DNA from: Cryptomeria japonica
Lineage: Eukaryota > Streptophyta > Pinopsida > Cupressales > Cupressaceae
Assembly: GCF_030272615.1 (NCBI RefSeq)
Contig: NC_081406.1
Span: 144,992,091-145,056,090, forward strand
Reading direction: 5' to 3'
DNA length: 64,000 nucleotides
Made by a program: the position numbers and the translations under genes. The notes beneath the pieces were generated by a model. It worked only from the letters and a program-made list of their open reading frames with translations. It was not told the origin of the DNA and made no database searches. This document shows, in pieces, positions 24,911-35,054 of this stretch. Every line of letters begins with the position of its first letter. Position 1 is the stretch's first letter.

Positions 24911-26386
24911 TGTTAAGTACAGATGCCAAGCTAATAAGATGAGAGGGGGGGGGGTGAATCATACAAACTTAATCTTCCATAAAAACAATAGATTCAACCT
25001 TGGTAACATATACTTCAGTAATATAACCAAAACTGCTAAACATGCAAAATCAAAAGCATATAAACATCATAACACTCATAACACCAGATTTAACATGGAA
25101 ACCCAAATAGGGAAAAACCATTGTGGGATTTCGGACCCACTAAGAAATATACTCTTCTAGAGTATGCTCGATTAAAAGCAAATCCTGTTAAAGATTACAA
25201 ACACATTGCTATATGTGACCCGGTTAAGGGATTTCCCTCAGATCTGTTAGGATCTTCACCTTGTTATAAGTGACCTTGTTAAAGGATTTCAAACACTCAA
25301 TCAAAATTTCACCTTGCTAGAGGGTTTTACAAATAAGACTATTAAGTCTGCTCGGTTAAGAGATTTTCTGTCACTTTACAAAATAACAGTAATAAAAATC
25401 TATCTGCAACTTCACATCTAAAAATGCTAAAGCAGATTCTTATTTACTCAATACAATAGGACTTATCTTGTCCATCTGCTGGGCTCTAGACTCTGTTATT
25501 CAAACAGGTCTTCAAGCTTCTGTGCTCGGTAATCACTATGTAGCATCCTTGTGCATACACTTGCCTGCATACATTGTTTATCAACAGTTCCTTATTTATA
25601 AACAATTTGCTAACCGCTTAATCTCCTTGATCACATATCCCATGATCAATCATAGCCATCAGATCTTCAAACTTAACCAAGTTCAATGTATCTTTCGATC
25701 TGAAAATGTTTTACCTTGCCTCAGGACTTGTAGTCCTTTCTTGGAACTTGCACAAGATTATTGCGGTTCAATCTGAGTTGTAGATCTTCCTACCGATTTT
25801 CCTTTGCCATAGATTCTTTAACAAACTTCATGCACGACATACCAATCATTTAATTATAACCAACTCATCAACTTCCTTCATTAAATAATGCTTTTATTCA
25901 TTCAATGCATTATGTTATTACTCGGTTGCAACTCGGTAAATACTAAACTTCACTCGGTAGACATTCTGCCTTCATTAACCGATAGCAATAACCTTAGGGT
26001 TTACCGACTAGGTTCTTTGCTCGATAACATAGTATAGTATTAACCTTACAATCAATAACATATGTAGGATATCAAAACAATCTAAACATCATGATCTCAT
26101 CATTGTCTAACTCGGTAATAGCTGCCCATTGAATAACTTATTTTTCCCCTTATTCATCACATTCTTTCTATGTCTTTTACCGACATCTTTATACTCATCA
26201 AATCATACTTCTTAAGATATGGAAACATCATACTAAATTAGAAAATCAATTTCTTGACATCAATGACAAAATAATAATATTAAGACAGTAAACATCCTTT
26301 ACCAGTTATATCCATAATCATCAACAACCTTCTCAATATCCTTAATGAAATGCCAGCAATCTCTCATTGTAATTGGAATGCCAACA
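24911..26386 (-). repeat. Element D: copia-type LTR with adjoining polypurine tract
   Basis: On the minus strand the LTR starts TGTTGGCATTCC at 26386. Just upstream of it the internal strand reads ACAAAGGGAGAT, a polypurine tract, which identifies this as a 3' LTR. It ends near the motif GATTCACCCCCCCCCC at about 24947. It holds the shared box GTGGTTTTTCCC...GGGTTTCC and several TTAAGGGATT/CCTTGTTA repeats as in the LTRs of element A. The left end is uncertain (TG at 24911 is my choice). I could not recognise the internal part or the other LTR, so the element is probably truncated within 26400-27360. Confidence 0.65.
25591..25604 (-). promoter_or_regulatory. TATA-like box in LTR D
   Basis: The minus strand reads TTTATAAATAAGG here, roughly mid-LTR, where a retrotransposon promoter would lie. 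This is an assignment by sequence only. Confidence 0.35.
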
Positions 26387-26396
26387 ATCTCCCTTT

Positions 26397-27361
26397 GTCT
26401 GTTATAATGCCAACACTACCAAGTCAAATACCTTGTTGTAGTTTCAAAGGTTGGAAAAAGAATAAGCATTTTATTTACCATCCTAATAGACCATCCATCA
26501 TAACAATTATTACCAATGATGTGTGCATTGCAAACAAAGTTCTAGAGGAAGTCTCTTTCTATTGTAATACCAAGTGAGTGTTCATAGACCTTGTGTAGGG
26601 TCCTCCAAGCCTAGAGTAAGGAGTTTGCAGCCTAGATACATTGATTTGGCCTTGTGGCCATCAATGAGTGTTGACCCAATAGGAGAAGCCTTGAGACTGA
26701 CAATTTTGGAAGTGTGGCATTGTTGAGAGCCAACACTTATGTATGAACCCCGTCTTCACGTATTATGATTAGTTGTCATGATACTTGACCCTATCCTCAT
26801 GGTGTTGGATCAATTCATATTAGTGTGTTTTGTTGAAGAAACATGATGTGATAAGTTTGATGCAGAGGCAAGGGTAGAACTCAATATTTCATATTAGGAC
26901 AAAAACCACATTGATTAGGCAAGTTAGATAAGGTCTCTCCAATGTTTAGGATACACAAGGGCAACATTAGTCATGTAAGTATGCATGAGCATGGGAATGG
27001 ATAGTTGCTTTCCTTTTAGACTTATTTGGACAGTATTGAGAGGATCCTATAAGGAATGACTATCACCATACTCTCGATGACTTCATAACATTGATAATGA
27101 ATTCACATTAGACACTCATGGATTACCCCAGTTAGACATTAGTCAACTTAAGATATGATACAGGGATTGCATACCACAAATCCATTAGATATGTTTTGAG
27201 ATGAAAAAGAAGAGTTAAATGGTTTTGGTTCAATGATGATAATTTCTATGTTCAAGTAATTTAATTTGGTATATTATATTGAAACGTGATTTCATAACTA
27301 ACATTTAAACTTCTATATAACTAGTTCTATAGCCTGATTTTCTTGCTTGTGAAGAAAGACC
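26397..27361. other. Junction between element D remnant and CACTA gene region
   Basis: No gene was recognised. The first part should be internal sequence of element D, next to its polypurine tract, and the last part should be CACTA 5' sequence upstream of the transposase ATG at 27362. The boundary could not be placed. Confidence 0.35.
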
Positions 27362-28248
27362 TTGTCAGACAATATCAATGAACAACAAAATAAGGAGACA
27401 ATTGCTAGATTGTGGTCTAACTTGAAAATAAAAGGTGATGGAAAATGTTATTGTCCCTGCAAAATTTGTAAGGGGTTAAATACTAGAAGACATCTAATCA
27501 AAACATCTAAGAAACATTGTAGGCTGCATGGTCACATTGAAGGTGGACATGATTATCATCCATTCGTAAGTTTTTTATTATATCATTTTAATAATTTATA
27601 TACATAATAAATCAATTGATGATGAGATCATGTTCATGGTTTATTTATGTTTATCAATTTTATATAGGTCAAGCACCCCGAAGCACATGATATGGATCAA
27701 CACAACTCGAAGAATATAGTTTTTGAAGTGGACAAACATTGAGGTGTGAATATCGAAGCTGAAGATAATGATCCCATGGAAGATGACGATCATGAGCCAC
27801 AAAAAACAATTGAAGATGATGGTACAAATACATTGATCCATGACACATTTAGTACTCGCGCAACTGATCATGATGATGAAGATGACCTTTATGTTGTTCA
27901 TGATGTCCCTCTACTTGAGAAGGCATCTGAGGCCCTTTACGAAGGCTTGCAGACAACTCTTCTCCCTATTGTATTGTTTTTGGTGAACTTGAAGGTTATG
28001 AATGGTTTATCCAACATAACAATCTCATGTATGTTAAGGTATGTCATATATGTCATAATAAATGGTGAACCATGTCGTACCATTAATATTCTTTATATTA
28101 ACAAATTATATTTTTTTGTTGTAGATTGATAGGTGAGTTTTTGTTACCACCATCAAATATTCTACCTCACTCATACAGAGAATTATCTGCCATTATGAAA
28201 GATATTGGAATGGAGTATCAAGCAATAGATGCTTGTCCCAATGATCTT

Positions 28249-28253
28249 ATTAT
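28249..28253. other. Element B target site duplication, left copy
   Basis: ATTAT here is repeated at 35055-35059 immediately after the right LTR. Removing the element plus one copy restores the transposase reading frame. Five bp is the duplication length typical of copia-type integrases. Confidence 0.92.
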
Positions 28254-28315
28254 TGTTGGCATATGGACACTCCAATGAGACATTGTGTGTGATTGAAGGT
28301 TTTGTCATTGATGGC

Positions 28316-28479
28316 AACCTTGCAATCCTATGGAATCGGCAAAGCATTACTCAGGCAACCTTGCAATCCTATGGCACTGGCAAAGCATTACTTAGGCAAC
28401 CTTGCAATCCTATGGCACTGGAAAAGCATTACTCAGGCAACCTTGCAATCCTATGGCATCGGCAAGACATTATACTGGC
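28316..28479 (+). repeat. 41-bp minisatellite in LTR B, four units
   Basis: Units start at 28316, 28357, 28398 and 28439, each beginning AACCTTGCAATCCTATGG and ending with CATTACT. The 3' LTR has only three units, at 34212, 34253 and 34294. ORFs across this stretch (28229-28615, 28293-28493, 28402-28590) are repeat artefacts. Confidence 0.9.
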
Positions 28480-28666
28480 AAAGCATTACTTAGACAAGAT
28501 AGTGCACCAGCATCAGCAAGATCAATCTATACCGGCACCGGCACAGAAGATGTACACCAACACAGAAGGAAATATGTATACCGGCACTGAGGCCGACAAG
28601 ATTTTTGTTATGTAATAGTTTGTTTATTATTATAAGTCGACTTGGCAAATTGTAAAATGACTCTTG

Positions 28667-28676
28667 TATATAAAAG
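28667..28676 (+). promoter_or_regulatory. TATA box of element B 5' LTR
   Basis: TATATAAAAG is a strong TATA match about 410 bp into the LTR, with the same sequence in the 3' LTR at 34522-34531. Transcription would start about 25-35 bp downstream, defining U3 and R. Confidence 0.65.
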
Positions 28677-29205
28677 AGATCATTATAGACATTTTTAGCA
28701 TATGGATGTGAAGCATAAATAAATTATAAGGCAGACCTAATGTGCGAATTGTAGGTCAAGGGTATATGTAAAGAATAGAGCATGAACCGGTACTGAATCT
28801 GGCATTGAAGATGCTATTGTAAAGCAGTACAGAATATTGGATTTGTGTAAATCCTCATTGTAAGTGAGTGTGACTTCTTATTGAGCAGTGAGCTCTAGGC
28901 AGTTGGCCTTCCTGCATGTGCAGGCCCCTATTGTAAGTAATATTCTCTTATTGGCCAGTAAGTGAATATTGTGGGTCACAAATCCCACCGAGGTTTTTCC
29001 CACACCGGGTTTCCTCGTTAAACATCTTGTGTTATGGTGTTATTTTCATGTGGATGTTTTTGATTCTATTATTTGCATTAATTCTTGCATACCTGTATAC
29101 TGTTACTTTATGTTCTGCATATTCAGTTTTAAGAAAATATCATTACCAGTTAGATACTGATTCACCCCCCCCCCCCTTCTCAGTATCCGTGGGAACCCTA
29201 ACAAT

Positions 29206-29217
29206 TCGTATCAGAGC
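29206..29217 (+). other. Element B primer binding site
   Basis: TCGTATCAGAGC differs by one base from the initiator-Met-tRNA complement TGGTATCAGAGC. It lies two bases after the LTR end, the standard position for copia-type priming. Confidence 0.8.
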
Positions 29218-29274
29218 TTGGTCCTCTATTTTCAAAAGCCTAACAGGTTGAGGAAGATCTTGACACCGGTAAAG

Positions 29275-30432
29275 ATGGAAAATCTAATGAAGCAACTTGA
29301 AGGAGCTCTTACTGACTATGATGCAGAGAAGTTGAAAAATATCAAATTAGAAGATGATTTAAAAGCAGCTCAGGACATTATTCAGGCACTTCAAGAAAAT
29401 CTTACTGTTACAAGAAACAAGAGAAGAGAACTTTGTGAAAAATTGCAAAATGAGAATAATGAAAAGGAATCACTAAATGATATGATAAGAAAATTGAAAC
29501 AAGAGATCATGACAACAAAAAATGAAATGCAGGATATGACTATGAGATTTTGCAAAGAGATTGAGGACAGAAAAAAGAATGAAGAAGAATTGACCAGAAG
29601 ATTAAGTGATGCAGCAAATGAGAACAAAAGACTTAGCTATGAAAATGACATGTTGAAGACAGATCTGATGCATACTGAGAATGACTCAAATGAACTAATG
29701 AGACAAAAAGAGATCTTGGAAAGGGAATTGGAAACTGCAAATCAACACAAAGAAAAATTCAAGAAAAGCTTAGAAGAACTTGTTACCTTATTGAAGAATC
29801 AAAAACCCAAAGGTGACACTTCTGGAATTGGATTCGAAGTTGGAGAAAGCTCCAGTACTGCAAATACCCAGGATCACAGCAAACCGGTAAGACCTTCTAA
29901 TACTTACAAATTCAATGGGAAATGCTTTAACTGTAATAAATATGGTCATAGGGCAAATGAATGTAGATCTAGGAATTATCAGAACATCAATCCTCCCACC
30001 GGTCAATGCACCAGATGCAACAAAATTGGTCATAACTCTAAAAATTGTAGAATGAATGTAAGATGTTATGTTTGTGGAAGATTTGGTCATTTATCAAATA
30101 AATGCATAACACAAACCGGCATAGGTTATGGGAAAGCTATTCAGAAAAATAATGTAACTTGTTATGCATGTAACAAGATTGGTCATATTGCTAAATTTTG
30201 TAGAAGTAAAGGTACACCGGTAGATAACAGAAGTACTAGCTTGAAAGGTAAAGAAAAGGTTGAAGAGGTTAAGCAAGAATTTTCAAAGCAATGGATTAGA
30301 AAAGGTGATCTAAATATTGGGGTCACTCCTCCACCGGTAGAACCAACAAATGCTTCACCGGTAGGACAATATGATGCTCCACCGGTAGGACAGAGAAATG
30401 CTCCACCGGCAGGATGTTCTTCATCAAATTGA
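29275..30432 (+). CDS. Element B Gag-like protein, coiled coil plus four zinc knuckles
   Basis: This intact ORF of 385 residues starts at MENLMKQLEG, the first methionine after the primer site that opens the coiled coil; the ORF extends upstream to 29218 through the leader. Residues about 1-190 are highly charged heptad-like sequence. Four CCHC knuckles (CX2CX4HX4C) follow at roughly residues 220-310: 'CFNCNKYGHRANEC', 'CTRCNKIGHNSKNC', 'CYVCGRFGHLSNKC' and 'CYACNKIGHIAKFC'. The tail carries three degenerate APPVGQ-like repeats (about 30340-30415). Zinc knuckles of this type bind RNA in retroelement particles. The protein lacks the usual copia Gag (UBN2) core seen in elements A and G. The C-terminal third matches element C closely. 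RNA packaging in trans particles is inferred. Confidence 0.85.
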   Translation: MENLMKQLEGALTDYDAEKLKNIKLEDDLKAAQDIIQALQENLTVTRNKRRELCEKLQNENNEKESLNDMIRKLKQEIMTTKNEMQDMTMRFCKEIEDRKKNEEELTRRLSDAANENKRLSYENDMLKTDLMHTENDSNELMRQKEILERELETANQHKEKFKKSLEELVTLLKNQKPKGDTSGIGFEVGESSSTANTQDHSKPVRPSNTYKFNGKCFNCNKYGHRANECRSRNYQNINPPTGQCTRCNKIGHNSKNCRMNVRCYVCGRFGHLSNKCITQTGIGYGKAIQKNNVTCYACNKIGHIAKFCRSKGTPVDNRSTSLKGKEKVEEVKQEFSKQWIRKGDLNIGVTPPPVEPTNASPVGQYDAPPVGQRNAPPAGCSSSN

Positions 30433-30738
30433 AGAAAATTATCTTGAGGGTTTGACAATCAAATAACACATGTGCTATTATTCCCTCGGTTAGAGAAAAG
30501 AAGTTGAAAATCCTTCATTACCGGCAAATAAAGTTAAGCTAATACATTGTCGACAAGCAATTAATGTGGTAGGTAGCAGAAAAGACTTTATAAAATAAGG
30601 TTTTTGGCTCCATTTCATTTCACCGTGAATTCAAACTTTCAGAGAGCGTGAAGATTTCCGAGCTAAGGCATTCCGAGCAAAGAGGCAAAGCACTTCAGCA
30701 ATCAATCCACTCAAAGGCAGAAAAAGGTATTTATCATC

Positions 30739-33700
30739 ATGGCATCCTCCTCTGCACCTGAATTCATAGCAAACCCTACAGTAGTCGAGGTTATAAAATG
30801 ACCTAGGCCCGTATTTCAGCTAGTTCCCGAGGTAGCTAAGAAAGATGACAACACAGGTGCTTTTTCAAAAATTCCAAAGGGTGTTGTTTATGCAGAAGAC
30901 CTTAGAATGTATATTCATTGCAACATAGAGGAATTAGGTGATGAAGAAATCAAAAAACATGTATAAGTCTGTTATATGTGACAACTCCGGGAATGTGAAA
31001 CCTGAACATAAAATTATTGAAACCCTAGGATTCACTGAAATCCTCTGCATTCCTGAATTTCCTAAGGAAGTGGTTAGGATAGTTTTGAGTAGGGTACATG
31101 GTTCATTCTTTTGGCTTGACTCAGTACATAAAATTACAAAGGTAGTTGTGAAAGCAATAACAGGGTTACCTTCCACCAGTACCAGACCTGACAAAACCAA
31201 GAAGGTCTCCAATGACTTGGTAACAAACTTAACTGGTGCAACATCCGACAAGAGATCATTGAGGGTTAATGATGTGACCAATACAAATGTTAGATTTGTT
31301 AGCATGATTCTAGGTTACAAAGCAACTCAAGCTAATAGGCTTAACTCAGTTTCCAGTTTATGCATAAAGAGTGCTTATGACATGGTTAAGGACAATGTGA
31401 AAATTGATATCTATGAATGGTTAAAGGATTAGTTAATTGACAATTTAGCAAAAATCAAGAAGGATGAGAAAGGAACCTTTAGATTTGGAAATTTACTTGT
31501 ATGCTTAATGCTACATATAACCAAACAGGCTCCTGGTATAGGCTACAAGGATTTTGGATTCAACATACCGGTAGGAAAACAATTGTCTGACTTATTCAAC
31601 AACATGGGTGAAAATAGAAGAAAGAATATCAATGAGTATTTTCAAGCACTAAAAGTCAGAATGAATAAAAGAATCAGACTATCACAGGAAATTGTCAACA
31701 AATTCAAGGATGATATATATTTTGTAATCAAAAAGGATGAGATCTGGATGGAAGCAGTCATCCCAAGAACAATCTGGGTTACAGAGATGGGGTATGAAAT
31801 AGATGACCACATAGTGGAAACTTATGCCAAAGCACTTCTAGAAGCCCCCAATGAACCAAAGGAAGAAGTATTTGGTAGTGTTGAGACCATCGAAAGTCAA
31901 ATTCAATCCAAAAAGAGAGTAAAGAAAGTTGAGGCATTTGTGAGGAAAGGAACCAGACAAGCAAAAGCCATAAAGGAAGATGTATTAAAGAAAACTAGCA
32001 TAGCAGAAGAAGAGTTGGCAGCCAACAACCTGAAACTCATCTATCACCGGTAGATACTTCCTCAGAAGGAGATATGCCAACAACTTTCAAAAGAGTTGTT
32101 AGGAAAAGAGACCCCTCACCGGTAACCACTCCTTCACCTAGAAGGACAAGATAGAAGCAACAAGCTGTGAGGTCTCCAGTCAAGAAAGCCACACCTAAGA
32201 AAAAGATGACCCCCAAAAAGAAGAAGAAGACAAACACTGACTTGGCCCCTTTTGACATATTACTGAATGAGATCACAAAGGAAGGTAAATTGAAAAACAT
32301 AGGGAAAATCTATGACACCCTACCAGATGATGAGAAAGGACAAGTCGAGGAGAGTGTTATATTACACATGGACATGTATAAAAAGTTTTTGATGCAAGTC
32401 CTAAATGAAATTCCTGATGAATTATATAAAATACTTGAGGCCAGAAGGCAAGGAATAGTTGAGTTGGATAAGAAAATTAAAATATAAAAATTACTTGCAG
32501 TATACCTGGTCAACTTACCTAAGGAAATTGATGATCTGATAGCTCAGGCCAACTGGATAGTTTTTTCCATTGCACACCGGCAAATATCACTAATGGCAGG
32601 TAGAGTTACTGAAGTTTCAAAGGAAATAGAAGATGGTTGGGATACATTCTTGGTTGAAAAAGAAAAGAAAGAAGAATATAGGAATCCCAAGCCCATTCTG
32701 GTATATCAAAAGGACAAAGGGAAAGGTAAAGTTGGTGGACCACCAAGTATCAAGATTAGAGACAACTTACCCCCACCTCCTTTAAATAATCCACTGGTAA
32801 AAACAACAACTGCAGAAGATCAACCGATAGCTGAGAGCATGGACACAAAGGATAATAATCCTAATCCTGAAGTCCTATATACTGTGAATGTTGATACTCA
32901 GAAAATCAACATAGTGGTAGACAAGGATACAACAGATAAATCAGAAAACAAAGAGCAACTGGCAATAGGAAACAAAGAGCAACCAGCAGTAGATTCAGAG
33001 AAGAAGATGGAATCTGGAACACAAACAGAGCAACCAACAGAGTTAAAGGCTCCAAAACAGATGCCACCAGTAAGAAATGATGCAGGAAAACCAGTGCTTA
33101 AAGAGATGGAGACACAAACAGACCTACCAGAGGTCAATACTAGCATGGTCACTTCCACTGGCACTCAGTTTGTTGGGTCACCATCAAATGTAATAGAGGT
33201 ATTGCTCAAATCTATCAAGAAAATAACTGATTATAGCTCACAAGCTTATAAAGCGATAGATGATTCAATTCCAGTTTTGAAATTAATAGCTCCCAATTGT
33301 AATATAGACAATAAAGATTCTTTAGGCCAGTTGGATACACTTTGTAAATATCTTTCTAGAAATTTTGAGCAAACAAAGGTAGAAACTATAAAAGAAAATT
33401 TAGAAAAAGGGAAACAAAAATTCTTTGAGGAAGGAATAAAGAAGTGTAACCGGGAATTTGACACACTTCTATCGGAACTGTACAATTTATTGAAAGAGTA
33501 CAAAACTCTGTACAAAGACACTTGTAAGATAAACTTTTTGACCATGGATGTAGACAAAAAGATGAGCAATGTGCAGGAAGAGATCAATAAACTTGCAGAT
33601 AATTTTGTTAACTCACCTGATACATTATCAACTTTTGAGGAAAAGATAACAAATTTTGAGGAAGAATTGCTCAAATTAGAAAGAGAGAAAGAGAAAATAA

Positions 33701-33945
33701 TAAACAAGGCAAAATTCTTGAGATCTAAACTAAGTCCAAGATTGGACTATTTAGCATCTTTGTGGAAGGAAATCTCAGATGCACTAACACAGGGTAGCAA
33801 AACACCAGCAGAGCACCTGCAACATCTCACTAGTACAGTATACAGAACTGAGATAGCAATAAAGGAGAGCAAGAAATTTATGGATGGCATAAACTTAATT
33901 TTGGGAGATATTCTTCAGATAATAACTACCCAACTACAAGGTTGA
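30739..33945 (+). pseudogene. Element B second gene: unknown protein of about 1065 residues
   Basis: The start at 30739 (MASSSAPEFIANP) matches MASSSKS in element C. Read through, it has 'YIHCNIEELGDEEI', 'SRVHGSFFWLDSVHKITK', 'TGATSDKRSLRVNDV', 'MILGYKATQANRLNSV', then 'RIRLSQEIVNKFKDDIYF' and 'AVIPRTIWVTEMGYE'. A lysine-rich linker (about 32165-32240), a helical block with 'LPDDEKGQVEESVILHM', and a C-terminal coiled-coil region (32593-33945, intact) follow. Stops lie at 30799, 31430, 32153 and 32485, with frameshifts near 30950 and 32045. The order of modules equals element C. No enzyme motif was found. The only family I can point to is this pair. Role unknown. Confidence 0.75.
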
Positions 33946-34137
33946 GGTTATGAATTGGTACAACTACAAAATCTACTAACCTTTGTCATTGATGCCAAAG
34001 GGGGAGTAGTAGATGAGAAAATTCAAAACACAGGGATCACATGCTCAGGGGGAGCTCTCACATTTTTGGTAACATTTTTGGTCTACACATTTTTGGATAT
34101 CTTTTTGAAATTTCTCATGAGCGTTGCCATCAATGCC

Positions 34138-34149
34138 AAAGGGGGAGAT
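34138..34149 (+). other. Element B polypurine tract
   Basis: AAAGGGGGAGAT abuts the 3' LTR and would prime plus-strand DNA synthesis. A second, similar purine tract (GATGCCAAAGGGGGAG) lies at about 33993-34008. The stretch 34124-34158 is identical to the corresponding junction in copia element A. Confidence 0.88.
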
Positions 34150-35054
34150 TGTTGGCATATGGACACTCCAATGAGACATTGTGTGTGATTGAAGGTTTTG
34201 TCATTGATGGCAACCTTGCAATCCTATGGAATCGGCAAAGCATTACTCAAGCAACCTTGCAATCCTATCGCACCGGCAAAGCATTACTCAGGAAACCTTG
34301 CAATCCTATGGCATCGACAAGACATTATACTGGCAAAGCATTACTCAGACAAGACAGTGCACCGGCATCAGCAAGATCAATCTATACCGGCACCGGCACA
34401 GAAGATGTACACCGACACAGAAGGAAATATGTATACTGGCACTAAGGCCGACATGATTTTTGTTATGTAATAGTTTGTTTATTATTATAAGCCGACTTGG
34501 CAAATTGTAAAATGACTCTTGTATATAAAAGAGATCATTGTAGACATTTGTAGCATATGGATGTGAAGCATAAATAAATTATAAGGCAGACCTAATGTGC
34601 GAATTGTAGGTCAAGGGTATATGTAAAGAATAGAGCAAGAACCGGTACTGAATCTGGCATTAAAGATGCTATTGTAAAGCAGTACAGAATATTGGATTTG
34701 TGTAAATCCTCATTGTAAGTGAGTGTGACTTCTTATTGAGCAGTGAGCTCTAGGCGGTTGGCCTTCTTGCATGTGCAGGCCCCTATTGTAAGTAATATTC
34801 TCTTATTGGCCAGTAAGTGAATAATGTGGGTCACAAATCCCACCGAGGTTTTTCCCACACCGGGTTTCCTCGTTAAACATCTTGTGTTATGGTGTTCTTT
34901 TCATGTGGATGTTTTTGATTTTGTTATTTGCATTAGTCCTTGCATACTAGTATACTGTTACTTTATCTTCTACATATTCAGTTTTAAGAAAATATCATTA
35001 CTGGTCAGATACTGATTCACCCCCCCCCTCTCAGTATCTGTGGGAACCCTAACA
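34150..35054 (+). repeat. Element B 3' LTR
   Basis: This 905-bp copy of the 5' LTR has three 41-bp units instead of four and 9 Cs instead of 12 in the terminal C run. It is otherwise closely similar with scattered substitutions. TATATAAAAG lies at 34522-34531. It ends CCCTAACA, followed by the ATTAT target duplication. Confidence 0.92.

Larger units (their letters stand above)
28254..29203 (+). repeat. Element B 5' LTR
   Basis: It starts TGTTGGCATATGG and ends CCCTAACA. It contains four units of a 41-bp minisatellite, a TATA box at 28667, the box GAGGTTTTTCCCACACCGGG and the end motif TGATTCAC followed by 12 Cs. Compared with the 3' LTR it is 45 bp longer: one extra 41-bp unit plus a longer C run. 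Confidence 0.92.
28254..35054 (+). mobile_element. Element B: complete LTR retrotransposon without polymerase genes
   Basis: The two LTRs are 28254-29203 (950 bp) and 34150-35054 (905 bp), both TGTTGGC...AACA, flanked by the 5-bp target duplication ATTAT (28249-28253 and 35055-35059). Inside are a primer binding site, an intact Gag-like ORF, a long broken second gene and a polypurine tract. No protease, integrase, reverse transcriptase or RNase H motif was found in any frame of the provided ORFs. It sits in the plus orientation inside an exon of the CACTA transposase. It is the same family as element C, with better preserved ends. Confidence 0.92.

Noticed and set aside
28316-28479. CRISPR-like short repeats in LTR B
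   Set aside because: Contiguous 41-bp units without unique spacers, inside a plant LTR; an ordinary minisatellite.
28229-28615. 128-residue ORF in LTR B (and its copies at 34041-34470)
   Set aside because: It covers the minisatellite and has repetitive composition with no start context or domain.
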